The translations under genes were made by a program, and so were the position numbers. The notes beneath the pieces were generated by a model that was not told where the DNA came from, ran no database searches, and was given only the letters and a program-made list of their open reading frames with translations. Below are positions 8,046-17,637 of a stretch of 64,000 nt of DNA, in pieces; position 1 is the first letter of the stretch; every line of letters starts with the position of its first letter. Origin of the DNA: Chryseobacterium ginsenosidimutans (GTDB lineage: Bacteria; Bacteroidota; Bacteroidia; Flavobacteriales; Weeksellaceae); the NCBI RefSeq assembly GCF_024807225.1, contig NZ_JANUCO010000001.1, positions 2,914,001 to 2,978,000 of the forward strand. The letters are read 5' to 3'.

Positions 8046-9077
8046 TTATAATTCGGTTTTAATAATTTTAATAAAATCATTCACCGGTTCGTCTCCCGTA
8101 TTCCAGGAAGTGATTAAACGAATGGCTGAAAAATCTTCATCAATTTTCTTCCAGACATAAAATTCAAACTTTTCTGATAATTTTTCTATTAAATGATTGC
8201 TTAAAATCGGGAAAATCTGGTTGGTGTACGTATCAGAAAGAAACTGCACTCCCTTTTCTTTCATGGCATTTTTGATCTTCATGGCCTGTTGATTCGCGTG
8301 TTTTGCCAAATCAAAATACAGATCATTTTTCATTAATTCTAAAAACTGAATTCCCAATAATCTTCCTTTTGCCAGCAACGCTCCTTTTTGTTTGATATTA
8401 AAAGCAAAATCCTGTTGAAGTTCCTGATTATTAATAACAATGGCTTCACCGATCAAAGCTCCGTTTTTAGTTCCTCCCAGATAAAAAACATCGGTAAGTT
8501 CAGCAACTTTCTCCAATGTCAAATTGCTGATTTCAGAAGTCAAACCATGCCCCATTCTCGCTCCGTCCATAAATAAATACAGATTATTTTCTTTACAAAA
8601 ATTAGAAAGCTCTTCCAATTCTTTTAAGGTATAAATCGTTCCCAACTCCGTAGAATTCGAGATGTAAACCAGTTTCGGCATCACCTGATGCGGAACATTT
8701 CTGTGACCTTCCAACACCGGAATAATATCTTCGGGCGTCAGTTTTCCGTCTTCTTTTTCTATGCTTAAAATTTTATGTCCTGTTGCTTCGATAGCTCCGG
8801 TTTCATTATTTAAAATATGTCCTGTTGAAGCAGAAACTGCGCATTGATAAGGTCTTAAAATTGAGGAAATTACAATTAAATTTGCCTGAGTTCCGCCCGA
8901 AACAAAATAGATTTCCGAGTTAGGATTTTTAATCTTTTCTTTGATTAATTCTTTAGCCTGTAAAGAATATTCATCTTCTCCGTAACCTGCCTGTTGATCG
9001 AGGTTATGCTGTAAAAGAGCCTGTAAAATATTGGGATGACAACCTTCCGAATAGTCGTTTTTGAATGAAAATTTCAT
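8046..9077 (-). CDS. Low-specificity threonine aldolase-like PLP enzyme
   Basis: 343 residues, fold-type I PLP enzyme of the beta-eliminating lyase/threonine aldolase family, which cleaves L-threonine or allo-threonine to glycine and acetaldehyde. SGGTQAN (60-66) binds the cofactor phosphate, His87 is placed to stack on the ring, DGAR (171-174) holds the cofactor Asp, and Lys204 in YLGGTKNGA forms the aldimine. Close to the usual length (about 340). Monocistronic, ending at the shared terminator. Beta-eliminating activity on another hydroxy amino acid is possible. Confidence 0.85.
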   Translation of the reverse strand: MKFSFKNDYSEGCHPNILQALLQHNLDQQAGYGEDEYSLQAKELIKEKIKNPNSEIYFVSGGTQANLIVISSILRPYQCAVSASTGHILNNETGAIEATGHKILSIEKEDGKLTPEDIIPVLEGHRNVPHQVMPKLVYISNSTELGTIYTLKELEELSNFCKENNLYLFMDGARMGHGLTSEISNLTLEKVAELTDVFYLGGTKNGALIGEAIVINNQELQQDFAFNIKQKGALLAKGRLLGIQFLELMKNDLYFDLAKHANQQAMKIKNAMKEKGVQFLSDTYTNQIFPILSNHLIEKLSEKFEFYVWKKIDEDFSAIRLITSWNTGDEPVNDFIKIIKTEL

Positions 9078-9130
9078 AGAGTAAAATTAAAAAAAGTTCA
9101 CCTAACAACCCTAAATAATTAATAAAATTT

Positions 9131-9160
9131 TGTTAGATTTGTAATGAAAATCATCTAACA
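9131..9160 (+). promoter_or_regulatory. Promoter and palindromic operator of the MntR-like gene
   Basis: TGTTAGAT (9131-9138) and its exact reverse complement ATCTAACA (9153-9160) flank TAGATTTG (9134-9141), a match to the -7 element. The second arm ends two bases before the TTG start codon. The position suggests autoregulation by the encoded DtxR/MntR-family protein. Confidence 0.55.
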
Positions 9161-9162
9161 TT

Positions 9163-9817
9163 TTGAGAACAACATTAACGGAAGAAAATTATCTGAAGGC
9201 TTTGTTTCACTTAGTTGACAATGAAGGAAAAGTAACGATTAACGAATTGAGCAAATTTTTAAACGTAAAAATGCCAAGCGTTAACAATATGATGAAAAAG
9301 TTTGCAGACAAAAGCTGGGTCATTTACGAAACTTATAAACCTCTGATTGTCACAGAAAAAGGAAAACGAGAAGCTTCTTTGGTCGTAAGAAAACATCGAC
9401 TTACCGAAATGTTTTTAGTAAAAAAAATGAATTTCGGCTGGGAAAATGTACACGAAATCGCTGAGCAATTGGAGCACGTCCACTCCACTATTTTCTTCGA
9501 TAAAATGGATGAAATTCTTGATTATCCGAAATTCGATCCACACGGGGAAACCGATTCCTGATAAACAAGGAAATATTATTGCCCAGGATTTGCAGAGATT
9601 AAGCAATTGTACGGTTGGTGAAACTGTTATTTTTGCTTCGGTAACGCTTTCTGACGATGCTTTCCTAAATTATTTAACAGAAAGAAAGCTGCTTTTAAAT
9701 ACTAAAATCAAGATTGTTAAGATTGAAAATTTTGACAAATCTATTACAGTTGAAGTGGCTGGAAAACAAGAAGTTTTGAGTAGAAAGGCTACAGAAAAAA
9801 TATTAGTAAAAAAGTAA
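9163..9817 (+). pseudogene. MntR/DtxR-family metal-dependent repressor, frameshifted
   Basis: Two overlapping frames together give one 217-residue protein: a DtxR-type winged helix (EENYLKALFHL, then helix-turn-helix at about 22-50), a dimerisation and metal-binding region (HRLTEMFL, EIAEQLEHVHS, FDPHG) and a C-terminal FeoA/SH3 domain (about 140-217). The frame breaks after FDPHG at the GGGG run 9544-9547; with GGG it would read on into PIPDKQGN. Total length is a multiple of three plus one. Start is TTG at 9163, because an in-frame stop at 9145 excludes anything further upstream except ATT. Family members repress Mn or Fe uptake when loaded with metal. A sequencing error is more likely than gene loss. 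Confidence 0.82.
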
Positions 9818-9823
9818 TAATTT

Positions 9824-9923
9824 TTGAACCATTAAGATTTTATTTAAGGAATTAAGAATAGTAAGTTAGTTTTGCTTTAAGCAATTCAAAATTAACTTCT
9901 TAACAAAAATCTTAATGGTTCAA
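9824..9923. repeat. 100-bp palindrome with 18-bp perfect arms
   Basis: The arm at 9824-9841 (TTGAACCATTAAGATTTT) is exactly complementary to 9906-9923. The interior is rich in TTAAG/CTTAA. It lies between convergent genes and may act as a terminator, but its size and similarity to the core of the element at 37636-37847 suggest a dispersed repeat. Confidence 0.7.
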
Positions 9924-9931
9924 GTAAAAAA

Positions 9932-11110
9932 CTATTTCAAGCTATTCTTCAAAATCTCAGAAACTTTCTCGATTTCCTCCATCGTATTGAAATAATGTGG
10001 TGATAATCTTACAATTCCTTGTATATTTTTATTCGTAAAATCAATTAAAGCGGAATTTTTATAGGTTGCAGAAAAAAATACATTATTTTCTTTCAAGACT
10101 TTCTGAATATTTTCAAGATCTCCATCCGGACCGGAAAAAGTAACGATACTGCTCAGATTATTTCCTATATCCCAAACTTTGAAGCCATTATTTTTAAGAT
10201 TTTCTCTTAGTTTTTCGGATACTATTCTGTTGTAATTTTCAATATTCTGTAAACCGATATTGTTTGCATATTTCAAAGCTTCCGTAAAACCAAGCAAAGA
10301 AGCGTAAGAGATTTCCCAATGCTCGAATCTTTTTGCTGTTTTAAACAATTCATAATCATTATATTCCGTCCAGTTAGCTCCTCTCATATCCAACAATAAA
10401 GGGGCATAATTTTGCTCTAAAATTTTATCCGAAACATATAAAAATCCTGTTCCTCTTGGTCCTCGCATAAATTTTCGTCCAGTTGCGGTCAGGAAATCAC
10501 AGCCACTTTTTTCAACATCAACTTCCATTTGACCAACCGACTGACAAGCATCAACCAAATACAAAATATCGTATTGTTTGCAAATTTTCCCGACAGCTTC
10601 TACATTTTGAATCAATCCGGAATTTGTCGGAATATGGGTTACGGCAACTAATTTTGGTTTATGTTGTCTTATTAGATTTTCGAAATCTTCAAGATCCAGT
10701 TCGTTATCTGAAAGATTTTTCGTTCTTATTATTTTTACATTTAATTTTTTTTGTAGTGAAATAAATGTAATCTGATTGGAAATATAATCGTCGACGGTTG
10801 TAATAATTACATCTCCTTCTTTGAAAATAATACTCGACAAAGCCTTTGCAAATGCCTCAGTGGCACTTGTTGCAAAAGCTATATTGGATGGTTTACCGTT
10901 AATTAATTTCGCTGTTTCATCATAAAATTGTTCTAATAATTCTGCATTTCTTGTGGCAACTTCATATCCTCCGAACTGTTCTTCCTGATGTAAATAATCA
11001 ACCATTGATTCCACCACGATTTTCGGCATTAAGGATGATCCTGCATTATTTAGAAATATTTTTCCGTCTGATAATCCTTTGATGTCTTGTCTTATTTTAT
11101 CTGTGTTCAT
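9932..11110 (-). CDS. Class V aminotransferase-fold PLP enzyme
   Basis: 392 residues. THIPTNSG (158-165), the cofactor Asp in DACQSVGQ (187-194) and Lys213 in TGRKFMRGPRGTG mark the class V family (cysteine desulfurase, isopenicillin N epimerase and kynureninase relatives). The N-terminal FLNNAGSSLMP is typical of the epimerase/desulfurase-like branch. The catalytic Cys loop of a SufS/IscS desulfurase is not recognisable, so sulfur transfer is unproven. No neighbour hints at a pathway. Confidence 0.8.
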   Translation of the reverse strand: MNTDKIRQDIKGLSDGKIFLNNAGSSLMPKIVVESMVDYLHQEEQFGGYEVATRNAELLEQFYDETAKLINGKPSNIAFATSATEAFAKALSSIIFKEGDVIITTVDDYISNQITFISLQKKLNVKIIRTKNLSDNELDLEDFENLIRQHKPKLVAVTHIPTNSGLIQNVEAVGKICKQYDILYLVDACQSVGQMEVDVEKSGCDFLTATGRKFMRGPRGTGFLYVSDKILEQNYAPLLLDMRGANWTEYNDYELFKTAKRFEHWEISYASLLGFTEALKYANNIGLQNIENYNRIVSEKLRENLKNNGFKVWDIGNNLSSIVTFSGPDGDLENIQKVLKENNVFFSATYKNSALIDFTNKNIQGIVRLSPHYFNTMEEIEKVSEILKNSLK

Positions 11111-11439
11111 TTTTTTAATTGATATTATATACTTTTTTTAACTAACGTGAACTCGATACATCTTGTAAATAAAATGTGATTTCTCTCAATCTCTGATTGA
11201 TATCTTTTTTTTATTTTTTTTCTTTGATCAAAGATAAATAAAAACCGCAAAGCACTGGGCTTTGCGGATATTAGATTTACTGTTTTTAATAGTTTAAATT
11301 CGGGAGATTTTGTAAGACGAAATAATTACTTAACAACATTAATAACTAATTTAAATAAATATCAATATTTTACAATCCCTATCTTACTTAGATATTTTTT
11401 CTAAATTAGAACTTTTTGCCTATATAGAATATTCAATCT
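11111..11439. other. 329-bp gap holding one terminator
   Basis: AT-rich spacer between two minus-strand genes. Apart from the hairpin at 11245-11267 no gene or repeat was seen. It should contain the promoter of the aminotransferase gene, but no clear -7 element was found. Confidence 0.4.
11245..11267 (-). terminator. Terminator downstream of the C1q-like gene
   Basis: CCGCAAAGC (11245-11253) pairs perfectly with GCTTTGCGG (11259-11267); on the minus strand it is followed by TTTTTATTT. It lies about 170 bases past the stop of the C1q-like gene. Confidence 0.8.
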
Positions 11440-12864
11440 TTAATCTACACGTACTATATTGATCGTAAAAGGAGCAGTAATACTGGCTGTTGCCGTCGGA
11501 GTCGAACCATAAGTCAACCCTTGAAATGTAAGCGTATTACCTGCTGTCATTTTTACTAATGCAGAATTTATACAAGTAACGGAAGAAACACCGCCTACTG
11601 ATTCCGCAAGGGTAACTTTTGTATTCATCGATGAATAATCAACCCCGTTTAACGCTATTTTTACAAATCCTAAATATCCGTCAGCACCGTCTTCTGTGGC
11701 AGCTCTTTGAGGATAATTTATACTAAAATTAACTTTATATATACCCGTGGCTGCTGCCGTAAAAGTATTTCCTGTAAATTCACTAAGATTATCAAATGTT
11801 TCTTTTGCAGCACCTGTATTTGTATTTATATTATTTGCTGTAATGATAATATTTCCCGTCGCTCTTACAGCGCTTATACTAGTAGCATTACGCATCTGTA
11901 CAACACCGGAACTATTCACCGTCAATGCACTTGTAGCTCCTGAAGAAGGTTGTAAGCCTTCTAGACGTAAAGGATCTGCTGTACTAACAACGTGCAGAGC
12001 AGTTGTTGGTGCTGCTGTACCAATTCCCACATTACCTGAAGAACGAATCGTCATTCTTGCTGCGAAATTTGTTTCATTTCTGGTTTGAAACTGTAAGCCT
12101 GCATATCCGTTTGTAGCATCTCTGTCAATTCCTACAATTGCTGCTCCTGAAAGACCAGTAATTGAATTTGCAGCAATAAAGTGAATGCCTGCAAACTGGC
12201 TATTTGTACCGTTAAAGTTGAAGAGGGTCAAATTCCTAGCTGTCCCTTGTCCGCAAGCAGCTCCGCAATTGTTGATTCCAGCAGACAAAACGTCTAAAGT
12301 ATTTCCCGGAACAGAATTTACCGCTGAAAGAATTGTGACAGGTGTTGCTGTACCTATTCCCACTTTGTATGGGGAAGAGCTGCCGTCAACAGAAATTCCT
12401 GTACCATTTACCGAAAAGCCGGTTACAGCATTCGTATTAAAACCTAATGTATTTGCTCCCTGAGTAACGACTCTGTTATCTGCAAGAGTTCCGTTTGAGT
12501 TGTACAAATTAACGGATTCATCATTTACATTTTTCCAAATCGTACCGTTGAAAAAATAATAACCTGCAGATGTAATTTCTACTGTTTGCGCTAAACTAGG
12601 AACAGTTCCTGTAGGAGTGGTAGCGCTAGTTACATACACCATCGCTCCTATTTGAGCGGCAGCGTAAGTACCTGCTATTTTTGCTGCCAATTGTTGTCTG
12701 GTAATAAGAGGAGCACTGACACCATCTTTAGAACTGGTCGATGCCGCATTCCCTATAATATCTAATGTAACTTGGGGATTTGCGGTGTTAATTCCCATCT
12801 GAGCTGAAGCAATAGTGCCCATAGAAAAAAGTACTATTAACGAATAGATTTTTTTTGTCTTCAT
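11440..12864 (-). CDS. Secreted C1q/TNF-like surface protein
   Basis: 474 residues with a signal peptide (1-21, ending ASA/QMG). The mature protein begins MGINTANPQVTLDI, the opening of a large Bacteroidota group of exported, low-complexity surface or tail-fibre-like proteins. The same type of unit recurs (VGIGTATP at about 172, VGIGTAAPTTALHV at about 285). The last 140 residues (FTAAATGIYKVNFSINY, then VNGNTLTF-like strands) look like a C1q/TNF jelly-roll domain. The body is rich in Ala, Thr, Gly and Asn. No T9SS C-terminal sorting domain was recognised. Binding partner unknown. Confidence 0.72.
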   Translation of the reverse strand: MKTKKIYSLIVLFSMGTIASAQMGINTANPQVTLDIIGNAASTSSKDGVSAPLITRQQLAAKIAGTYAAAQIGAMVYVTSATTPTGTVPSLAQTVEITSAGYYFFNGTIWKNVNDESVNLYNSNGTLADNRVVTQGANTLGFNTNAVTGFSVNGTGISVDGSSSPYKVGIGTATPVTILSAVNSVPGNTLDVLSAGINNCGAACGQGTARNLTLFNFNGTNSQFAGIHFIAANSITGLSGAAIVGIDRDATNGYAGLQFQTRNETNFAARMTIRSSGNVGIGTAAPTTALHVVSTADPLRLEGLQPSSGATSALTVNSSGVVQMRNATSISAVRATGNIIITANNINTNTGAAKETFDNLSEFTGNTFTAAATGIYKVNFSINYPQRAATEDGADGYLGFVKIALNGVDYSSMNTKVTLAESVGGVSSVTCINSALVKMTAGNTLTFQGLTYGSTPTATASITAPFTINIVRVD

Positions 12865-13437
12865 AGTAAGTGTTTTTTGAAGTTATTAATATAATTATCT
12901 ATAATTTTTACAAAATATTATTTCGCAATATTTAACGAAATACTTTTTATAATATATTTTGTTTTGAATTTTATAATAAATTAACTAATCCAGACAACAA
13001 ATATAGTATTATTAAAATGTTCTTTCATTAAAGCAACTGATAATCAAATACATCAAACATACACCATGGTAAAACCTTAATAAATAAGGAATTTTAAAGA
13101 AATATCTTTTCCTATCGTAGATTTTTTTTATAAAAAAAGCGGTTAAAATTAATTAAAATTAATCTCTGAAGTGGGAATTTTTTTATTATGAATAGTTTTG
13201 CAGTATGCTTATTTTGGGAAATAAAACCCTACAAAGCATAGAAATCAAAGAATTTATATAACTTATGTATACTTATTTACGATCTACAGACGGATTTAAA
13301 ATAAACGAATGTACCCGCCTTTTATAACTTTTTTAAGGCTAAAAAATCGACGCGAGTCATTACAAAGCCAAACAATTTTGCACAAAAAAATCCCGAAATT
13401 ACTAATAACGGGATTCATATTTTAAGCTGAATTTATA
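12865..13437. other. 573-bp AT-rich gap upstream of the C1q-like gene
   Basis: No gene was found. On the minus strand TATATTTG at 12998-13005 fits a -7 element and would give the C1q-like gene a leader of about 125 bases, but no -33 partner is at the right distance. The right end holds the terminator at 13389-13415. Confidence 0.4.
13389..13415 (-). terminator. Terminator of the tssG-tssN-tssK transcript
   Basis: AATCCCG (13389-13395) pairs with CGGGATT (13409-13415); the minus strand continues with seven T. It lies 23 bases after the tssK stop codon. Confidence 0.8.
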
Positions 13438-14577
13438 TTAATCTAAAACACTCCAACCTCTTTTCGGATTGTTGTTGTTTGAAACTTCCTGCTCATTAAC
13501 AATGATATTTTCTTTTCTCTGACCGATGTAATCAAGCTCGCTCAGCTTAGAGAAAATAGTTTCCAGACTTCTCAACATTTGCTGGATATAAACGAAAGGT
13601 TCTCCGCAATTGTGATGGTCATAATTAGTTTCTGCAACGATAGAAAGCTGATTTAATAAGGTATGAGGAGCAATTTCACTCCATTCCAAACTGTAATTCA
13701 ACATTTCCTCCAATTCTGCCGGAACGATAACCTGAGTCGCATTGTACATACGAAGTGCCAGTTTTGCGAAAGATTCGATCAAAAATACAGGCGGTTGATA
13801 AGGCGTAATATTTCTGAACTGGAAATACATATCCCCAAACGTATTAATCATCGTATTACACAGATATTTAACATTTTGTGCTAACGCTGTATTTTGGTTC
13901 TTATGAGAAGTTTTCTGAATGATTTTAAAAGCATACTGCTGTAAATTCCCGATCGATTTTGCAAAATTATTGTAATAATCCAACAACGCCGGATGACTCT
14001 GAATCGACGTACACGGCGGAATAAAATTAGAATCAACCTGAGCAATATTTCCTTTTAAATCTACTTTTCCGATAATCAGATAATTTCCTCCTGAGTAACT
14101 GCTGTTCAAAGAAGTTACGGGAAGCAATTCAATATGATGATTGGATTGTGAATTCGGATGTCTTGGCGGAATTTCTTCAGGATCAATATCTCCGAAAGGC
14201 ACTTTATCAAAAGGATTTACAGAAATTAAAATGTAATATTCTCCATCAGCTTGTTCTTCGTTCATCGATTTTGCCAATGATTTTACGCTTACTCTCCTGT
14301 CATTCAATTCAATTCTATAGCCAGCCAAAGTAACTGCACTACAATGTTTTATCACCAACTGAACATCATTTGTTGCCGTATTATGAACATCAAAAATCGT
14401 TCGGTCTGTGAATTCGTTTGAAATCGGTAAAAGTCCGTAATTATATGTCGTGATCGCCAACGAATTGGCATCTCTTATGGTATCAATTAAAAAATTATCC
14501 TGATCATTAAGATGTCTCTGGGAAACCTTCATCCCGTCAACCCAATTGATGGCAAAATGCTTAATAGGCTGTATCAT
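13438..14577 (-). CDS. tssK: Type VI secretion baseplate protein TssK
   Basis: 379 residues. The N-terminus (INWVDGMKVSQRHLNDQDNF) corresponds to the TssK opening in which the protein wraps onto TssF/TssG in the wedge. Strand-rich and helical regions follow without membrane segments; the C-terminal domain would contact the membrane complex. It lies 11 bases after tssN, so it is co-transcribed. The Bacteroidota (T6SSiii) version is divergent from proteobacterial TssK, and the call rests on the N-terminal block and on the neighbours. Confidence 0.8.
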   Translation of the reverse strand: MIQPIKHFAINWVDGMKVSQRHLNDQDNFLIDTIRDANSLAITTYNYGLLPISNEFTDRTIFDVHNTATNDVQLVIKHCSAVTLAGYRIELNDRRVSVKSLAKSMNEEQADGEYYILISVNPFDKVPFGDIDPEEIPPRHPNSQSNHHIELLPVTSLNSSYSGGNYLIIGKVDLKGNIAQVDSNFIPPCTSIQSHPALLDYYNNFAKSIGNLQQYAFKIIQKTSHKNQNTALAQNVKYLCNTMINTFGDMYFQFRNITPYQPPVFLIESFAKLALRMYNATQVIVPAELEEMLNYSLEWSEIAPHTLLNQLSIVAETNYDHHNCGEPFVYIQQMLRSLETIFSKLSELDYIGQRKENIIVNEQEVSNNNNPKRGWSVLD

Positions 14578-14588
14578 ATTCTATATTT

Positions 14589-15503
14589 TTAAACTGTGTG
14601 TGATTGTGCTTTTCTTACTCCTTCTTCCTCGTGTTGGATTACTCTTTTACAGATAACAACATCGTTTTCTGCAACACTATTTTGGGTAATATCCTGATCG
14701 AAATCGATATATTTTCTAAAGCTGAAAAATGATTTTTTCGTATAAAAAATCCAGTAATAAGGCTCTTTTACTTCATCTGAAAGGTGAATGATAGAGTTCG
14801 GGTTTTTATGGTTATAATCATCAACTACTCTATAAAACCAGTCTCCGAAAGTTACTCCTGTAGGAAGTGTTTTTGCTTTAATTCTGAATCGGTTTGTATC
14901 TTCAAGATTTTTAGTTAATTCAACATTTAATACCATTAATCTGTCAAAATCTGCCCCTTCGAAATCGGGAAGTTTCTGATCGGGTGAATATCTCCATGTC
15001 TTATAAATATCAACAGGAATACTGATTAACTGGATGTAGCAATAATGAAAAACTAACGGAACAAGAAAAATAAGGATACTCGTTGCCGCCATAATCGGAT
15101 ATCCTGTTCCTTTACTCATCCAATTGAAAATCAGGTAAAAAAGATACCCTCCGAAACCAATACAAGTTAATGAAAGTATAGATTCAAACAAAATACTTTT
15201 TGTAAGAGAATTGAAATGTTTTTTAAAGTACCTGTCGGATAAATTAACATGAATAATACCTAAAACAAGGTAAACGATCTGCGCAATAAGATACCAATAA
15301 GGATTAAAAAGATTCCCGGCAAAACCGAAAATTCCAGGAATTGCAAGGCACAAACTGCAAAGCAGAACATATATAATGATGGTTTTGATCTTAATAGCAG
15401 GTTTATTCCTTCTGATAATTCCTAGAACTACCATCATAATTACCGCAAATAAAGGCACTAAAATATACCTTAAAAAGATCCCTTTTACTGAAGAAATTTC
15501 CAT
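14589..15503 (-). CDS. tssN: Type VI secretion membrane protein TssN
   Basis: 304 residues with about five transmembrane helices in the first 180 residues (near 9-27, 39-62, 68-86, 104-126, 138-165) and a soluble C-terminal domain. TssN is specific to Bacteroidota T6SS and is thought to help replace the TssJLM membrane complex. Placement between tssG and tssK supports the call. No enzymatic motif. Confidence 0.78.
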   Translation of the reverse strand: MEISSVKGIFLRYILVPLFAVIMMVVLGIIRRNKPAIKIKTIIIYVLLCSLCLAIPGIFGFAGNLFNPYWYLIAQIVYLVLGIIHVNLSDRYFKKHFNSLTKSILFESILSLTCIGFGGYLFYLIFNWMSKGTGYPIMAATSILIFLVPLVFHYCYIQLISIPVDIYKTWRYSPDQKLPDFEGADFDRLMVLNVELTKNLEDTNRFRIKAKTLPTGVTFGDWFYRVVDDYNHKNPNSIIHLSDEVKEPYYWIFYTKKSFFSFRKYIDFDQDITQNSVAENDVVICKRVIQHEEEGVRKAQSHTV

Positions 15504-15559
15504 TTGTCTTTTTTCGAATTAATATTTTTATTGGTAAATGTAAATATACTTAAAAATTT

Positions 15560-16501
15560 TCACAGGAATGTAGAGTAACCGAGCCTGTTTGCATTTCTTT
15601 CATCATCTTCCAGCGCAAAAGAATATTCTTTTTTTTCTGTGATAAAATTCTCCTCCACATCCACGCTTACAGGTAAAAAATAATCATACAAAGCCTGAAG
15701 AACCTTTCGGAACGGATTGCCATCGATATATTTTTTCATATCCGAATAAGGAATCGGTCCGATGTTCACGACCCAATTTCTCTGTCCGTCCATATGTCTA
15801 CCACTCGGAATGTACGTCACACCTAATCTGGAATTTCCCAGCAGCATAGAATCGTCTTCCTGTTCCTTTCCGTCGATAATATTCGGAGAAAAAGTAATCT
15901 CAACCGGAATCTGCAAAAATGCACTCATACATCTTTCAAACCATTTTTTATCGCCTCTTATCTGATGAAAAAACGGTAAAATATAAATGAAAATATAGGC
16001 ATTTTGTTTGTCCAGCATCTTGATCAAAGGCCAAAGCTCGCTCATTGTATCCAACAAAGAATCGGTGTCGCTTGTAATTTCAAAATCAAATTCCTTAAGC
16101 AAAGCACTGATTTCGGTGAAAAATATTTCAAGCTCAAATGGTTTGAAAAATTTTCTTGCGTCTTCTTCTACTTTTTTTTGTTTGCGGATTTCGCGGACAA
16201 CATTTTCAACATTTTTTCTGGACGCTCCCAATGATGGCGGATGAAACAAACCTTCCGGAAGATAATCGTAAATACCTTCTCGATATGTCTCTATCGTGAA
16301 AACTTCTTCGTCAAAACCTAGATAATTACTCGAAATACTTTTAATATCCTTTAAATAAGCTCTGTCATTGATCCCGATTCTCTCAATGAAAATATTGCTT
16401 ACCGCCCTTTGATACTTCAAAAGATTCACTGCCACAGCTTCAGCCTTGAAATCTGTCTGCAGCTTATTGTAATTCATATCTACAATATTATTTTCATACA
16501 T
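15560..16501 (-). CDS. tssG: Type VI secretion baseplate protein TssG
   Basis: 313 residues. The C-terminal block SRLGVTYIPSGRHMDGQRNW, then the INIGP-like VNIGPIPYSDMKKYIDG, aligns with the family pattern LG-x-G-x-R-x(n)-RLGPL in TssG. The early LPEGLFHPPSL is also family-like. TssG pairs with TssF in the baseplate wedge. It is the first gene of this three-gene transcript, with 56 bases to tssN. tssF, tssE, the sheath genes and clpV are not nearby. Confidence 0.8.
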   Translation of the reverse strand: MYENNIVDMNYNKLQTDFKAEAVAVNLLKYQRAVSNIFIERIGINDRAYLKDIKSISSNYLGFDEEVFTIETYREGIYDYLPEGLFHPPSLGASRKNVENVVREIRKQKKVEEDARKFFKPFELEIFFTEISALLKEFDFEITSDTDSLLDTMSELWPLIKMLDKQNAYIFIYILPFFHQIRGDKKWFERCMSAFLQIPVEITFSPNIIDGKEQEDDSMLLGNSRLGVTYIPSGRHMDGQRNWVVNIGPIPYSDMKKYIDGNPFRKVLQALYDYFLPVSVDVEENFITEKKEYSFALEDDERNANRLGYSTFL

Positions 16502-16763
16502 GGTTTTTGTTGTGATTTTGGCTTGTAAAAGTAATATATCTCAAATTATTGAAAAAATATTTTCCTGTTTAAATTTATTCTAAAAATACTAATTTATTAA
16601 CAGTAAAAACAATAATAAAAGGCATAAACCGTAAAAATACGGAAAATTGAAATTCTAATTAAACCTAATGATAAGAAAATAAATGTTTTACGCTGTATTT
16701 TAATTTTCAGTTAAATTTATAAACCTCTTACCGTAATCCTCTTCGCAACTTTAAATTTAACTG

Positions 16764-16771
16764 TATCTTTG
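16764..16771 (+). promoter_or_regulatory. -7 promoter element of the S1/P1 nuclease gene
   Basis: TATCTTTG matches TAnnTTTG exactly. Transcription would begin near 16778, which puts the ATG at 16782 almost on the transcript end and favours the ATG at 16794. Confidence 0.6.
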
Positions 16772-16793
16772 CACCCTGAAAATGTTATTTACA

Positions 16794-17585
16794 ATGAAAA
16801 GTATTTATTCTAAAATTCTGATTTTAGCATTCATTACATCTTCGCTTTATTCTTATGCATGGGGATTGACGGGGCACAGAATTATCGCAGAAATTGCAGA
16901 AAATCATCTTTCCGGAAAGGCAAGAAGAGAGATCAAAAAAATTATGGGCAGAGAACGTCTTGCTTATTGGGCAAACTGGCCGGATTTCATCAAATCTGAC
17001 ACTACAGGTGCATGGAAAGAAGCTTCAGCTTGGCATTATGTAAACATCGATCCTCAAACTGATTTTAAAGTTTTTGAAGAGAAATTAAAAGCTCAGGCTG
17101 GTCCGAGTTTATACACTCAGGTGAAGACTTTGTCGAGCCAGATTAAGGACGAAAAAACTTCTGAAAAAGACAGAAAAATAGCTTTGATTTTCCTTATTCA
17201 TATGATGGGAGATTTGGCACAACCTTTACACGTTGGAAGAGCTGAAGATTTAGGAGGAAATAAAATTAACGTTACTTATTTTGGAGAAAAAACAAATTTG
17301 CACTCAGTTTGGGACGGTAAATTAATAGATTCTCAAAAATACAGCTATACTGAATATGCTACGCTTTTAGATATTAAATCGGATGATGAAGTAAAGCAGA
17401 TTCAGACAGGAACTTTGGAAGACTGGTTGTATGATTCTCATAAAATTGCGAATAAAATCTATGCACAGACTCCAAATGAGTCAAAACTGGCTTACGATTA
17501 TCAGTACAAATTTAATGATACAGTAGAAAGACAGCTTCTTTACGGAGGTTTGAGACTTTCAAAACTGTTGAATGATTTGTTTTAA
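16794..17585 (+). CDS. Secreted S1/P1-type zinc nuclease
   Basis: 263 residues from the ATG at 16794; an ATG 12 bases earlier is less likely given the promoter. The signal peptide ends at YSYA, leaving Trp23 as the mature N-terminus, as required in this family because its backbone and side chain bind zinc. Further ligands: His28, Asp64 (NWPDF), His81 (WHYVN), the HMMGDLAQPLH block (His, Asp, His) and LHSVWDG (His, Asp). This is the complete trinuclear zinc set. The enzyme degrades single-stranded DNA and RNA and removes 3' phosphates outside the cytoplasm. Confidence 0.93.
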   Translation: MKSIYSKILILAFITSSLYSYAWGLTGHRIIAEIAENHLSGKARREIKKIMGRERLAYWANWPDFIKSDTTGAWKEASAWHYVNIDPQTDFKVFEEKLKAQAGPSLYTQVKTLSSQIKDEKTSEKDRKIALIFLIHMMGDLAQPLHVGRAEDLGGNKINVTYFGEKTNLHSVWDGKLIDSQKYSYTEYATLLDIKSDDEVKQIQTGTLEDWLYDSHKIANKIYAQTPNESKLAYDYQYKFNDTVERQLLYGGLRLSKLLNDLF

Positions 17586-17637
17586 TATAGTTGATAGTTG
17601 CTGGTTTTTAGCTGATCGTCAAACTTAAAATTTATAG

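Noticed and set aside
9541..9561. Programmed frameshift in the mntR-like gene
   Set aside because: The GGGG run lacks a canonical slippery heptamer, and the same one-base excess appears in three unrelated genes, so error is simpler.
11707..12463. Plus-strand frames inside the C1q-like gene
   Set aside because: Shadows of a low-complexity minus-strand gene, without ribosome-binding context.
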